Shown in pieces: positions 23,201-36,384 of a DNA stretch of 64,000 bases. The stretch lies in contig NC_059382.1 of assembly GCF_019703515.2 (NCBI RefSeq), forward strand, positions 17,909,001 to 17,973,000, given 5' to 3'. Under the pieces are notes generated by a model. The model searched no databases. It had not been told where the DNA came from and worked only from the letters and a program-made list of their open reading frames with translations. Each line of letters opens with the position of its first letter. Position 1 is the first letter of the stretch. The position numbers and the translations under genes are program-made. The stretch comes from Myxocyprinus asiaticus. Taxonomy: Eukaryota > Chordata > Actinopteri > Cypriniformes > Catostomidae.

Positions 23201-24006
23201 TTAAAGGAATAGTTCTCCCAAAAATGATCATTTGGTCATAATTTACTCACCCTCATATTGTTCCAAATGTATATTATGTTCTTTAAAATAGGGATGTGCC
23301 CGAATACCTTTTTCGGAAATTCACGAATAATGACTTCAAAACAAATAATGGATTCACCCGAATAATGTACAAAATATTCGTATGACTGATTATCCAAAAA
23401 GCACAAGGATAAAGCGACATTTTAAATAAACATATCCAAAATTACAATGTATTTATGAATCTGTGCAGATAATATTTCTAAAGTGTAAACCTTATGAATG
23501 AAAATGCACACGGTGTGATTTCAGATCGGATCGGGTGGTCTCGACTCCGTTTGCGGTCTCTGTTAATTGTGCGCTTCTGGAGCTTGTCAGGTGTAATATT
23601 AACTAAGATAGGACATCATGTACACTTTCCACTTCTTGAAATGTCTATGTTAATGTATCACACGATTCACATGCGATTCTCATGTATTTATTTATAGCCT
23701 AAACCTGAGCGTGATGTTAAATTCCTGACATGAAGTGATTTAACGTCGGAGCTCATCTTTCCATCTCTTAAAGTTGACAACATTTATATCCAAACTGGTT
23801 AAGACTTTATTCCAAAAAAATTGTTAAAATACTCCATAAAGGTTTAAATTCTCCATAGAGTATACATCTATTAGGTATATTCCTCCTTATGTAAAACGAA
23901 GAAACTGAAACATGCTCCATCTTTTATTTCTTCTTCTTCTTTAAACTGTGCTAAATTTGAAAATGTTAAGTGTTCTTGAATTCTGGTAAGGTGCTATATA
24001 ATTTAA

Positions 24007-24007
<1 letters not shown>

Positions 24008-24058
<51 letters not shown>
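24008..24058. repeat. (ATT)n microsatellite
   Basis: About 17 ATT units inside the hAT-like element. Confidence 0.95.
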
Positions 24059-24378
24059 TAACTAAATAATGGTTTCCTATCATAAAAATTCATGATAGAC
24101 TAACAGGACTTTCACCTGTTTATAGGCAATATTAATTTTAGTTTGAATTTGTATTTATTATTCACTGCAAAATGTGTGCTTGACATTTCACATTTTGCTT
24201 GACACCTCTTGCCTCCAGAATAATGTTGTTATACATGCACAGACAAAAAAAATTCTGTTTCATGCAGATATTAATATCTGAAATACCAGGAAAAACCACA
24301 ACATATTCCACAGTTAATGTAGCCTATAAATTCAGCTTCATCTGATAAGACAAATACATAATAATATATTTTTTAAAT

Positions 24379-24446
24379 ATAATAATAATAATAATAATAA
24401 TAGATATTATTATTATTATTATTTTTATTATTATTATTATTATTAT
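24379..24446. repeat. (ATA)n followed by (TTA)n, hairpin-forming
   Basis: An ATA run (24379-24401) is followed at once by a complementary TTA run (about 24405-24446), forming a perfect-stem inverted repeat with a few-base loop. Confidence 0.9.
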
Positions 24447-24815
24447 CAGGCTATTATTATGAAAAGGCACAAGGCATAGTTTATTAATAGAAATTATAAA
24501 TGTAAGAGTAACACTTAAAAATGGCAGTTTCATTTAGTTTTGACGCACTTCCGGTTTAAGCCCTGCCCACACCCGGTTCTATCTGAATACAGAGACAGAT
24601 ACAGATAATTTTGTCATATGAAAAGATATAGATACTGGCTTCGCTGCACAACCCTACTTTCTAATGTGGAACACAATAGGAGATAATAGGCACAATGTCA
24701 CTACAATGTTGCCTCAGTCACTATTGACTTTCACTTCATCTTTATTCCATAAAATCACAGTGAATGGTGACTGAGACTAACATTTCATCTCCTTTTGAGT
24801 TGCATGGGAGACATT

Positions 24816-27800
24816 TATTGCTCTGACAGAGCGTCAGAGCACTCGTGTGCTTTTGGTCAAATCCGGAGCAGCCATCCACCTGACTCAGGTAACATCGCTC
24901 TCTCACTCTCTTTCTGTCTACCCGCGTCAGAGATTCACAATACAGTGACAGATTATCTACACATTGTCAGCTGCACAATGCATTTCTCTCAGTATGTAGC
25001 GAACAAAATTGAACAGATTTTCTTTTTTTTTTCTGGTGTATTGTATTGGAATGAAGATATACTTTTTCATACAATCGGTAAACAACTGATTGTTTTCTAA
25101 ATAACTGCACACATGATATTTTAAATCTAATGGATTATTACAAGCGGTGAATCAATCCTCACAAAAGTGTTTTAGGGAGGCAATTACACGGAATGATAAG
25201 TGAACTTTGCAGCCATACATGTGCTCATTGAGATAGGATTTACATATTAAACTGGATGTCAAACTTCAATTGCAGCCAAAGGGAACAGAATTTGCCTAGC
25301 AGAGAAACTGGAATATGAATGAATAGAACTCTGCGGCTCTCCCTCTGTGTATGTGTATTTAAAAAAAAAAGAAGAAAGAATAAAGCCGGAATAGAGTATA
25401 AAAGAAATTAGCTAATTTTAACATACAAATTGCATAAGAATGTACTGGACAGCAGTTGACATGAATGCATGTACACAGTCACATCCGCCAGCAGAACACA
25501 AGAGCATGAAAAGTCTTGATGTTTTCTCACACTTACTGGGAGATCACGCTCCATTGTTAAACTATGTGCACTAACATGCACCCTGTGTCACAGCCAATCA
25601 TTAATGTAATTACTGGGGTTTTGTATCATTACTGTTATTCACAGATCTGAGGAAGGAGGGAACTGCTTTTAGTGAGAGAAGGAAACAATGGCAGTCATAA
25701 CCCAGACAACCTGGCTTCTCAAATTTTTTCCTGCATTGCACAGTGTTACAGATACATAAGTTAGGCAGATCTGGACCATCCAAAACAAGACATTTTTTAT
25801 TAGATCGTGTGCATGTGTGAGCAAAAAACATGATCACTTGGAAACAGAAAGACTATATTTATATAACTAGATTTGATCACACAGGATATCGACATGTTGT
25901 ATACAAAAGTTCATACACTGAAATGAACCCCTTCAGCAGAATTACTGACAAGCGCCATCTCCCATCAGATATATTTGCATCAATTTAAATCTGAACACAT
26001 TTATAGCTATTGATAACGTGTTGTGCGAGCCACCTCAGAGACAGAAGTTCGGGTCCCGTAGGAACCTCCACCGATGGTTAGGTTTAGTGTTGGGGTTTGG
26101 GTTAAGGGGTACAGTTAATTAAATAAGCATTCCTGAAGACTATATTATATAATTTACCATAAATATAACTCACTTTTGGCACCATCCCATGGACATTTCA
26201 CCTGGAAACTGGAGCTCACATGTGCCCATAAGTTCAACCACACTTCCAGTTTCAGCCACTGGGGAGAGAGATTTGATTTTCAGTAAGCATAGACCGATTT
26301 CCACAGCAAAACTTTTGATCTCCGAGTAATGCTTGCACGTGCATACCTTGCTGCCATGATGCTGCACTGAGTGGTTGCTTTCAGTAACAAAAAGCCCAAC
26401 CCCAAGTGTCTATAATTATGGTCCCAAGATAAATTTCAAAAATCTAAAGTCTGATCACTTAGAAAAGTAGTCGCTCACCTCCTCAACAAGCCTCACAATT
26501 TGAGGTATCATTAATGTTCGAAGTGCAAACGTGCGGGAAAAGTTACGCACCAGAGTTAAACTCTAACCCTAACCCAAAACATGAGCAATAGAAATAATGA
26601 TGCTTGCCTTAGAATAAAAAATTAAAGAAGCCACTACAGATGAAATAGTGTCAACAAATGTAATTGTAAATGTTTTTTTTGTTTTTTTCAGGCAGGTTTC
26701 CCGAACACTCCTCTGTCTGCCATTGGTCCGTCCACATTGTTTAGACCTACGAATGGCTTTTTTATAGTTGTTTCTGCATAGTAGAGGAATGCTCATTATT
26801 TGTGGGATGTTACAGTACATATAACATTATTTGTGGGATAATGTTAATTACCACAGATAATAATTCTGACAAATAAAATAAATAAATAAATAAATTGCTG
26901 TTACAATAAGACACTTGTAATGGAAGTAAATGGAGCCAGTTCATAAACATTAAAATACTGTATACACTGTTTCAAAAGCATAGTCACAAGATGTGAGCAT
27001 TATACAGTATGTGTTTACCTGACTTGAAGTTTTATTGAATTGAACCCGGAACATTACTTTAAGCTGGGATGGGTGAAAGTATTATAACACTGACAATATA
27101 AACTTCACCATGGGATTGCCTCAGCCATTGTGTTTCTATACCATTGCTTGTTAATAAAAATTAAATATGGAAAATAGACACGCTCCATTTCAACACTTTA
27201 AGTCACATATATTTAATAATTCTACATCATTTTCTGTATGAGTGTACAGATCTTTTCTCTGCCATCTAGGCAGTGCAGCATGCTTCTCTAATTGCCAATG
27301 AAGATTCTGCTCGTGTTGTTTCTCATTTCAGTCAAATAAAGCACACGGTGTACTTCACTCATCGCGCTTGCTTTGTTACATTCACATCATTCTTATTAGA
27401 TCAAACTTCAGGCGTAAGAGCCCTTCAGATTTGATTGTAGTGGGGGCGTCTGCTGTGATCGTTGGTTTTCTTGTGTAAGCTCATTTAAAACTGATAAAGT
27501 ACAAGTCCCTCAGTACTCCCTGACTGTCAAAGTCATACAGATATTGAAAGCTTTGGCCACTGAACTGTGTGTGGCCAGACATGGTCAGCATTTCATTTAA
27601 ACTTAAATGCCTCCAAAATAGACTACTTTTCAGATATTAACTAACCTGAAAAGGCATGCCAACCTCATTATCTACCACTGTCATGGACAGTGACAAGGAC
27701 ACACTCTGCCAAAGGGGCTAATTAAAATAGCTTTTTATTCTTCTTCATTGCATGACTGAACCTTGCACGATGAGCCAAGACTGTTCTTTTTTCTTTCTTT

Positions 27801-28856
27801 TTTTACGACCAAACCAGTGAATGGACGCCTGCCTTGGAGGAATCCAACTGAAATGGTTGAAATCTCATATGCGCTCCAAACAAACATAAAAGCAGTAGGC
27901 TGGTCAGATGTTTTCATTAAGCTTAAAGATTAGGATCGAAGGATAGTCATCTAGCACCACGCACTAGTTTTATTACTCATTGCCTGTGTACTTCACATGT
28001 GCAGCTTTAGAGACACAATAACATGTACAATCCACCAGCTACGAATGAATCGGGATCTCTATCAACTGAATTGACCCTCATAAAGAAATCTTTGCAGCAG
28101 CTTGCTAGACTAATGAAATTTGTTGGACCAAAGGAAGGCGGACTTCATCCTCCAGAGAGTAGTCTTAAAGGTGGGTGTGGGCAGAGAATTGGGATTCTAC
28201 CTATTTAAAGGATTCTCTTCTCTGGGGGGGACTTATAAATAAATGGATGGAAGAACTGGAGTTACTCAATCTGAGCTACGCTACCACCATGCTAACATTT
28301 GTCTATGAGCACTTGTCAATATCTTCCAGCACACCTACACAATAGATCTCTAGGAAAGTGTCCTTATTCTACCACCAGCCAGCCACCATCAGTTTAGAGG
28401 AGTCTGGATGTGACTACAATGATGCCTGAATAGCACGCTGTTTGTAATAGCTATTAGCAATGGTTAGCTAACAGCTGCCAAGAAGTGTTGAGGCAAGGCC
28501 TTTATCATCAGAATTATCATCAAGTGGATGGGGTGTTACTCAGAGGAAGTCATATTCATTTGGGCCATAATTCTATTGATCGGCTTCCAAGAATGGCTGG
28601 CAAGCTAATAAGCCAGTGAATGTTCATAATACATTTCATATCTTGATGCTTAAAAGCATTTGCATGCAATCACATTTGCCATTTGCCATCTTACAATTGC
28701 CATTTGCCAACTGTAAGTTGTAGACAAACCTTTAAAGTCTACATAAAATATACACTGACCTAATTTAACTTTCTTAATACATGTTCCTGGATTTTATCAT
28801 GCACAACTCGTTGCATGTTATTCCAAAGGTGATACAAGTCTTGTAATCAAAATATA
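24816..28856. other. Non-coding unique DNA
   Basis: No gene or clear repeat is recognised. Short open frames (for example 28023-28208) lack domains and splice context. The stretch around 27265-27480 has few homopolymers and looks like a possible conserved non-coding element; this is only an impression. Confidence 0.5.
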
Positions 28857-30027
28857 CACTATATTGCCAAAAGTATTCGCTCACCTGCCTTTAGACGCAT
28901 ATGAATTTAAGTGACATCCCATTCTTAATCCATAGGGTTTAATATGATGTCGGCCCACCCTTTGCAGCTATAACAGCTTCAACTCTTCTGGGAAGGCTTT
29001 CCACAAGGTTTAGGAGTGTGTTTATTTGAATTTTTGACCATTCTTCCAGAAGCGCATTTGTGAGGTCAGACACTGATGTTGGACGAGAAGGCCTGGCTCG
29101 CAGTCTTCACTCTAATTCATCCCAAAGGTGCTCTATCGGGTTGAGATCAGGACTCTGTGCAGGCCAGTCAAGTTCTTCCACACCAAACTCACTCATCCAT
29201 GTCTTTATGGACCTTGCTTTGTGCACTGGTGTGCAGTCATGTTGGAAGAGGAAGGGGCCATCCCCAAACTGTTCCCACAAAGTTGGGAGCATGGAATTGT
29301 CCAAAATCTCTTGGTATGCTGAAGCATTCAGAGTTCCTTTCACTGGAACTAAGGGGCCAAGCCCAGCTCCTGAAAAACAACCCCACACCATAATCCCCCC
29401 TCCACCAAACTTCACAGTTGGCACAATGCAGTCAGACAAGGACCGTTCTCCTGGCAACTGCCAAACCCAGACTCGTCCATCAGATTGCCAGATGGAGAAG
29501 CGTGATTCGTCACTCCAGAGAACGCGTCTCCACTGCTCTAGAGTCCAGTGGTGGCGTGCTTTACACCACTGCATCCGACGCTTTGCATTGTACTTGGTGA
29601 TGTATGGCTTGGATGCAGCTGCTCGGCCATGGAAACCCATTCCATGAAGCTCTCTACACACTGTTCTTGAGCTAATCTGAAGGCCACATGAACTTTGGAG
29701 GTCTGTAGCGATTGACTCTGCAGAAAGTTGGCGACCTCTGCGTACTATGCGCCTCAGCATCCGCTGACCCCGCTTTGTCATTTTACGTGGCCTACCACTT
29801 CGTGGCTGAGTTGCTGTCATTCCCAATCGCTTCCACTTTGTTATAATACCACTGACAGTTGACTGTGGAATATTTAGTAGTGAGGAAATTTCACGACTGG
29901 ACTTGTTGCACAGGTGGCATCCTATCACAGTACCACGCTGGAATTCACTGAGCTCCTGAGAGCGGCCCATTCTTTCACAAATGTTTGTAGGAGCAGTCTG
30001 CATGCCTAGGTGCTTCATTTTATAAAC
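28857..30027 (-). mobile_element. Tc1-like transposon, copy 2, right end lost
   Basis: The left end CACTATATTGCCAAAAGTAT at 28857 is preceded by TA. The sequence is about 97% similar by eye to copy 1 up to the transposase start codon region. At about 30027 it leaves the family sequence (GCTTCATTTTATAAACC, where copy 1 reads TATACACC) and the right inverted repeat is absent. It cannot be mobilised by a normal two-ended reaction. Confidence 0.92.
28939..30018 (-). pseudogene. Tc1-like DD34E transposase with nonsense codon
   Basis: The frame is open from MKHLGMQT (30018) to a TGA at 29107-29109. It includes the HTH part intact across the site where copy 1 is frameshifted ([15 protein letters not shown]), GRPRKM, and the full catalytic triad ([27 protein letters not shown]; 34-residue spacing). 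The stop falls right after HLWDELE, where copy 1 has Gln, cutting the last 60 or so residues. The missing C-terminus is still present in the DNA to about 28939. Confidence 0.93.
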
Positions 30028-30635
30028 CTTATTTTCAACATAAATGAAAACCACCTGGCTCCATTCTTGTATGTAAAGCCCAATTTTTAATACTCATTGC
30101 AGTACGACCATATTTCATCGCATTTGCGATAAAAAATTATGTGACAACAGTTTTGATCCCATTCACAAATATGCAATGTGTCATCTCCGCTTATGAGGAG
30201 CACTGAAATCAAGAATATTTACAATGCATCTGATGTCTGCTTTACTATTACAAAATCCTTAGCGCTCGAACGGGAGTGATTGCCTTAGATGTGTGTTCAG
30301 GGTTGCGATAATGTTGCTTCTATGATTCATGCTAGTCGTTTGGCTGGGCTCAGGAGCATGCTTGACAACTTCCATGCAAAAAACGAGAGCAACAGAAATG
30401 TATGCGTATAATAAAAATGCAAGATATTATTTTATTTGCCCTGTGTAAGCATCTAGTTGCTCGATTTCCAGAAGACATGTTCATTAATTACACATTAATT
30501 TGTTAATTAATTATAAATTTATACAGTATGTTAATACAAAATATGACCATTAATAGGCTAATAAAAATTATTAAAAATCAAAGTATTATATATTTTTATA
30601 TCTTTATTTATGAAATAGCAGGAAATAAATAGATA
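30028..30635. other. Non-coding, A/T-rich DNA
   Basis: No gene or repeat family is recognised. Confidence 0.5.
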
Positions 30636-30847
30636 TGTTGGGCCTCATGTGCTCAGATAGGAGACAAAGGCAGGCCTACACACAGTCATAATGCCTGACT
30701 GAGGCCTGTAGGAACACTCAAAGCCTGATAACACAAAAACGGCACCAAAATCAAACAGATGGAGACCAAACAGACTGCAGATCCCATCAATCCTTGCTCA
30801 CTTTACACCTAGGTGTGAAATTCTGAAGGATCGAACTCTCAACTCCT

Positions 30848-30907
30848 ATTGGATGAAACGCAGGACAGAACGCGTCCCTCAACCATGATGTCATTGAGAG
30901 TATATAA
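30848..30907 (+). promoter_or_regulatory. CCAAT/TATA promoter in the LTR-like element
   Basis: ATTGG (inverted CCAAT) at 30848-30852 and TATATAA at 30901-30907 have the spacing of a typical Pol II core promoter. Transcription would begin near 30930 on the plus strand. Confidence 0.5.
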
Positions 30908-31943
30908 CCCCAGAGATTCCTCCAAAGCCTTGCTTCCAGGTGACAGTATTCGCCACGTCTAGTTGCAGCCCTGCTGCTCCCAGGTATAGCCTCGCTGCCT
31001 AAGGAAGTAACGTACGTACCTGAACTTTGGCCATACAATCTCCATCTCGCTGGATGAGCCGAGATTCTCTGTGTTCCACCGAGCACGCTAACAGATCCGA
31101 AGGAGACCGCTGAGCAATCCGCGTCTCACCCTTTTGCCTGCAGAAGTGAAGAAAGAAGATTTCTCTTCCTTCTTCAACCGACCCTACTTCGCTGATTTCT
31201 CCGCAAACCTCGTGAGAATCAGCCGCCGTACCGCCCGCCGACAGAGCGAGGAAACGGCCTCCTGTCATCACCCGAGCTTCGAGGAACCGAGTCGGAATCA
31301 AACGATGGACAAACACACATTCTACCCATGTCCTCACGCGACTCAAGTAAGAGGTTTATGTCTGGGTAGAGATAGATTATTATAATGTGTTTTTCTTGTG
31401 TATTAAGGTTATTGTTAGTGCAGTTACGGACCGCAAAGTCCGCTCATTGCTGCAAATAATACTCAAGGTATTACTGTAACTTACTGTTACTACGAATGAG
31501 ATTTGCTGTGTTGTCGTCCAACCACGTTGGGCTGTTTGTGCATTTCCGCCATCGCGGGTGAGACCGGCACACTGAGTCCATTAAAGAACCAACGACCACG
31601 GTGGGTGGATTATGAGTGATAAAACTAACGGTTGCTGTCTCTCCCACGATCATTAAACCAGCTTTGGTGCCATCACCCTGTTCTCTCTCTCTCGTACTAA
31701 CCGCACACACACACGACCCCTCACAAACATACCCGGACACACATTTGGCGAACAGATAACTTGGCGATAGAGCCCAGCTTTGTCCCTAAGTTATCGTACC
31801 AGCAGAGACACGTGTTAAATGGGCAGACGCCATAAACCAGTCTCTCCGCCCACATTCGCGGCCACATTTTCTGGCCGGAAACCTCGCATGACACGCTCTT
31901 CACGAGAGCCACGCCCGCCATTTTGTGCACTCCTTCTCTCCTT

Positions 31944-31962
31944 ACACACACACACACACACA

Positions 31963-31993
<31 letters not shown>
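31944..31993. repeat. (CA)n microsatellite
   Basis: A CA run with one GA interruption inside the LTR-like element. Confidence 0.95.
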
Positions 31994-31995
<2 letters not shown>

Positions 31996-32547
31996 CTACA
32001 CTCTCATGTATTATAGGCTTATCTGTTACCATATCTATTCATGTTACTGTTTAGATTGTAGTTGGAAATCGGAAGTTTATCGACTGCATTGTATTGATTA
32101 TTAATTGATATTACTGCATCAATAAACTTTTTTATACTTTAAAGAGAAGTGTTTTGATATTGTTCTGCATGCACCTGTGCCAAGGGCTGGCAGGGGATGT
32201 CAGTGCTCTGATTCAAGCCTTCATTGTTCCCCGTTTGAATGTCGATGTTCTCCGGACGTCAACTTTTCTAAGAGAACAATCCCATATTGAGATTGCTATA
32301 CTGTCTGCTTATTAGTCCCTGCTTCCAGGGTGGTGCCCAAGCAATATTCATTCTTATTAATATTCTATTGATTTTGATAATTGATAGTTATCTTTGATGA
32401 TTGTTGGTTTGAAGGATTAATAGGATAATGTTGATTCTAATCAATGTTCTGTTAATTTTAATAATTATCTTTGATTATTATTATTATTTTAATCTTCTTT
32501 CTGATTAACATTTTTTTATTGATTATATAGATAAGAAAGAAAAGCAA

Positions 32548-32549
<2 letters not shown>

Positions 32550-32609
<60 letters not shown>
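32550..32609. repeat. (AT)n microsatellite in LINE2 3' region
   Basis: About 30 AT units lie close to the LINE2 3' end. Confidence 0.95.
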
Positions 32610-32615
<6 letters not shown>

Positions 32616-33358
32616 CAACGTTTATTACCCCTCCCAGTCCCTAACCTCACCCTGACCCTTAACAACATCCCTGTAAACACAAATGATTATAGACACAAAT
32701 AAAAAAATAAAAAACATAAAAAAATAAAGAAAATATAAAATAATCACACAGATTTAAAACTAAAATTCTCTCTCCACTGCCCCTCCCCAAGAGCCCTCCA
32801 AAACCACCAAATAGCTGCCCCATTTCCCATCAAATGAATCCCAACTCCCCAACCTTCTACATGATGCTTCCTCGAAAGCCACCACCCTCCCCATCTCCAT
32901 GCACCATTCTTGAAATGAGGGTGCTCCAGCTGACTTTCATCACCTTAAAACAATTTGTCTGCCAATCATGACACCGGTTAGAACCCACTTTTTTATGTGT
33001 TTATCTCCTGTTGACTGCTCCATCTCCTAAAATACAGAGTCTGGGGCAAAATGAAATTTGAGTGCCCAATACATCACACATAAAACATCATGGTTACTTG
33101 CGTAACCTCCGTTCCCTGATGGAGGGAACGAAAGATTGTGTCAATGTAGTGACACTAGGGGTCACTCTTGAGAGCCCGAGACACCTCTGGTCTTTGATAA
33201 AAGGCCAATGAAAATTGGCGAGTGGTATTTGCATGCCACTCCCCCGGACATATGGGTATAAAAGGAGCTGGCGTGCAACCACTCATTCAGGTTTTATGCT
33301 GAGGAGCCGAGACAAGGTCTGGCCATTTCAGCGGGTATTTCGTCGTTGTGGCAGGAGG

Positions 33359-33468
33359 GACACAACATCTCGTTCGCTCCATCAGGGAACGGAGGTTATG
33401 CAAGTAAACATGATGTTCCCTATCTGACACTCACTCGACGTTGTGTCAATGTAGTGACACTAGGGGTC
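33359..33468. repeat. DIRS internal complementary region, copy C
   Basis: Arm 1 ends ACATGAT, matching the complement of the left tip ATCATGGTTAC. GTT at 33415-33417 is the junction trinucleotide, and arm 2 (CCCTATCTGACACTCACTCG) is the complement of the right tip. Confidence 0.88.
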
Positions 33469-34154
33469 CCTATACAAAACGCCACAACTGGCTGAACTGT
33501 GTTACGTGAACTGGCGGTGTGTGACGGGCAAACAACTGTGTGCCTCGTAGCCAGCACACCAGGCTGACATGTAACCTCCCCAACATAGTTATGAGTGTCG
33601 AACGGCCCTTTGGGGACAAGTCTCTGGTCCAACTTGGTCAAGACTACCCAAAAGACAGAGACAGCCTGGCCCAGTTGTGGCCTCTTTTCCCCTTCTTTTT
33701 TTCCCACTCTCTAAAAAAAGGGGGAATATCCGACTGGGCTCACCAGGTCAAGTCGGGGGGTGTCCCTCCCAAGGGGATGACACCGCGGAGACCACACCTC
33801 GCCCAGAGAGAGGGGGGATATATAAGTGGAAAATATGTCACATGGTCTTGCCGAACTATGTCGGAAGTATGTCATGTGGAGAAGTCTCATGGTAGATCCT
33901 ACCCAACGGGGGAGGAGTTACTACAAACATGGAGACTGTGGCAGTGGGGGCTTGGCCTAAGGAAGACGCAGTTTGCCAACAGGGAAACGAATTAGCGGAA
34001 GATATACATCGCATGGGGTTACCTTACAGGGAACCGCCACATGCGGAGCACCTACCCCAGAACAGGGCTCTTAGTTAGCACGTGTACTGGGTCGGCAGCG
34101 AGTCTCTCCAAACATGCGGGAACAAGGCGCAGTCTGGAGGGGTTCAGCCTGGGA

Positions 34155-35970
34155 CGGGGGAGGAAGAGGCCTGTCCTCGCAACCCATGGAAACTGTCACA
34201 TCGGGGGAGTATGTGTGCCACAGCTGGGCACGCAGGGGTGGGGAGACCGCTGCTGGAGCGCCAATCCTGCAAGGGTAAAAAGGTGGACGGTGGTCATGAT
34301 GACGACCATGCACACCAGGCATGTGACCCTGGGAAGGAGGAAACTGCTCTTTTGCTGAACTGTTGGGTACCACAGCCACTTGGGCATGCGGCGAAATCAA
34401 ATGAAAAGGCAACAAAAGATTCTCCACTCGGCCATCCACCAGGGGATGGAGTGGTCTTACTACCAGCTCCAATGCAGTGGGTTTCGTCGACCCTGGGTCG
34501 CCCGTCTCAGGGGTGTTTTGAAGCCCTTCATGGGTTCTTGGCGGCTGGCAGTGAGACGGGTGGCGTCTGCTTCCTGCGGTGGGCTCCACGCCGGGGCCGG
34601 GCCAAAGGGGCAGGCTGCGACAGAGCAGGTGCAGTCACTGCAGGGGGACGCCCTTGGTGACGATCAGACGGGGTGTGGGATCTTGAGCTGCGCCGGGGCA
34701 GGATATGCTGGATAGCCTCCATCTGCTGCTTCACTGTTGAGAACTGCTGGGCAAAGTCCTCGACAGTGACGCCGAATAGGCCAGCCTGGGAGATACGGGC
34801 AGCAAGGAACGTGTCTTGTCGGCCTCACCCATCTTGACCAGGTTGAGCCAAAGGTGGCGCTCCTGGACCACTAATGTGGACATCGTCGCCCGGAGAGCGA
34901 TGTCGGTCGCCGAATGCAGTTCCTGCATCAGATCTGGTGCAGAACTACCCTTGTGAGGTTCTTTTAGTGCCTTGGCTTGGTGGACCTGCAGGAGAGTCAT
35001 GGCGTGCAGGGCAAAGGCGGCTTGTCTGGCAGCACTGTAGGCTTTGGCCGTCAGGGACGACGTGAACCTACAGGGCTTGGACGGGAGCTTTGGGCGTCTG
35101 CGCCAGGTGGCAGTGCTCTGCGGGCATAGGTGCACCGTGAGAGACTTATCCACTGGGGGAATCGCTGTATAGCCCCTGGCCGTCCCGCCATCGAAAGTAG
35201 TGAGGGCGGGTGAACTGAGAAATAGGGACTGGGCAGTAAAAGGTGCCTCCCACAATTTTGTCAGCTCCTCGTGCACTTCTGGGAAGAAAGGCACTGGAGC
35301 GGGGCGGGGCGTGGCTGCTGTGAGTGGCGCCGCGAGCCCAGGAACCATTCATCGAGCTGCGAGGGTTCGGGGGAGAGCGGAGGGTTCCACTCTAGCCCGA
35401 CGCTCACGGCCACCCGGTAAAGTATGTCCATCATTTCCGCATCAGCCTGTGACTGGGCAATCATCCCCGAAGGGGGGAGCTCAGCTGAGGCTTCTTCTTG
35501 TCCGACTGGACAAGCCCGCTCTCTGATGCTGCGCTCGAGAGCTCATCAGCTTTGCGGGCTCCAAACAAGAGGTTGAACTCGCTGTGAGACGAGCCGGCGG
35601 ACTCAACCGGAAGCCCGATCGGGGCTGACGAGCGTGCTGGGGAATGGGAGGTCCGCGGGGGGATACCCGGTGGAGGCGGTCCCATTGGGGTCCCCAAATC
35701 GCCCCCAGTGCTAGCCGCGCTGGCCTCAAACCCATAGGTAGAAAGACCGAGGCAGGGAGCCGCTGGGGTGGCTTGCTTTCTTACGAAAGCAAGCCGTGAC
35801 CGCAACGTTGCCATGGTCATGTTCTCACAGTGAGAACATGAACCATCCATGAACGCTGTCTCCATGTGGGTCACGCCCAGACACGAAAGACAGCGATCGT
35901 GACCGTCTGAAGTTGAGAGGTAATGACTGCAACCAGGAATAACACACAAACGGAAAGGCATCTTTAAAAA
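34155..35970 (-). pseudogene. Gag-like protein of DIRS copy C
   Basis: The N-terminal half is one frame from MPFRLCVIPGCSHYLSTSD at 35961, with Cys/His pairs SDGHDRCLSCLG and GSCSHCEN, then a Ser/Pro-rich linker. The capsid-like domain is in the frame 34731-35348 (VPFFPEVHEELTKLWEAPF, LHAMTLLQVHQAKALKEPHK, RHLWLNLVKMGEADKTRS). A deletion of about 30 nt near 34880 and frameshifts near 35470 and 34800 break it. Its basic tail lies at 34071-34589 in another frame. Confidence 0.78.
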
Positions 35971-36384
35971 GATGCGTCTTTAAAAAGACATTCCGTGTGT
36001 GAAGCTCTTTTAGAGAAATATACACTTTCAGGAAAATATACTCTCTTTTTTCTGCCGAAGTGCCCAGGGGCTTTCTCTGCAGTGCACCAGTGTAGAGGAG
36101 GGAGAAGCCACTAAAATGCACCATCAGATCCAGCAGAGGTGAATGAACAGTCAGCTCAGTAAACATCGTCCGTTCAGCTCCAAAGAGAAAATCTGAATGA
36201 GTGGTTGCAAGCCAGCTCCTTTTATACCCATATGTCCGGGGGAGTGGCATGCAAATACCACTCACCAATTTTCATTGACCTTTTATCAAAGATCAGAGGT
36301 GTCTCGGGCTCCCAAGAGTAACCCCTAGTGTCACTACATCGACACACAACGTCGAGTGAGTGACAGATAGGGAACTCTGAACCT

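Larger units (their letters stand above)
23289..24656. mobile_element. hAT-like non-autonomous element
   Basis: The ends are TAGGGATGTGCC on the left and GCACAACCCTA on the right, short inverted repeats of hAT style. They are flanked by 8-bp direct repeats CTTTAAAA (23281-23288) and CTTTCTAA (24657-24664), matching at 6 of 8 positions. The 1.37-kb interior has no transposase and contains (TTA)n runs. Confidence 0.6.
23201..24815 (+). mobile_element. Angel-type MITE split by a hAT-like element
   Basis: The left half (23201-23288) begins TTAAAGGAATAGTTCTCCC and runs to TTGTTCCAAATG. The right half resumes at 24657 with ATGTGGAACACAATAGG and GTGACTGAGACTAACATTTC, phrases normally continuous with the left half. 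The right inverted end is not clear, so the end given is approximate. Confidence 0.6.
33084..36375 (-). mobile_element. DIRS-type retrotransposon, copy C, inside LINE2
   Basis: AAC flanks both sides (33084-33086 and 36373-36375). Removing the element and one AAC restores a LINE reading ACATAA-AAC-TCTGAACC, which matches LINE1 at 9643-9660 (ACATAAAGCTCTGAAACC). Left inverted repeat about 33138-33312, internal complementary region 33359-33468, right inverted repeat about 36177-36353. It keeps the 3' non-coding part and a Gag-like pseudogene but no RT, RNase H or recombinase. Two deletion junctions are visible near 34117 and 34150. Confidence 0.95.

Noticed and set aside
24324..24533. Open frames over (ATT)n, (TA)n and (CA)n runs (also 14722-14952, 31721-32032 and 51676-51984)
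   Set aside because: They translate microsatellites into runs of Ile/Tyr/His/Thr and have no gene-like sequence.
26040..26110. GTTCGGGTCCC-type phrase considered as a tRNA-like or SINE B box
   Set aside because: No A box at the right spacing and no cloverleaf could be drawn.
32331..32342. TGGTGCCCAAGC, resembling a retroviral primer-binding site
   Set aside because: The inverted terminal pair TGTTGGG/CCCAACA places the LTR end at 40112, beyond this site, so it would be inside the LTR. The match to a tRNA 3' end is also short.
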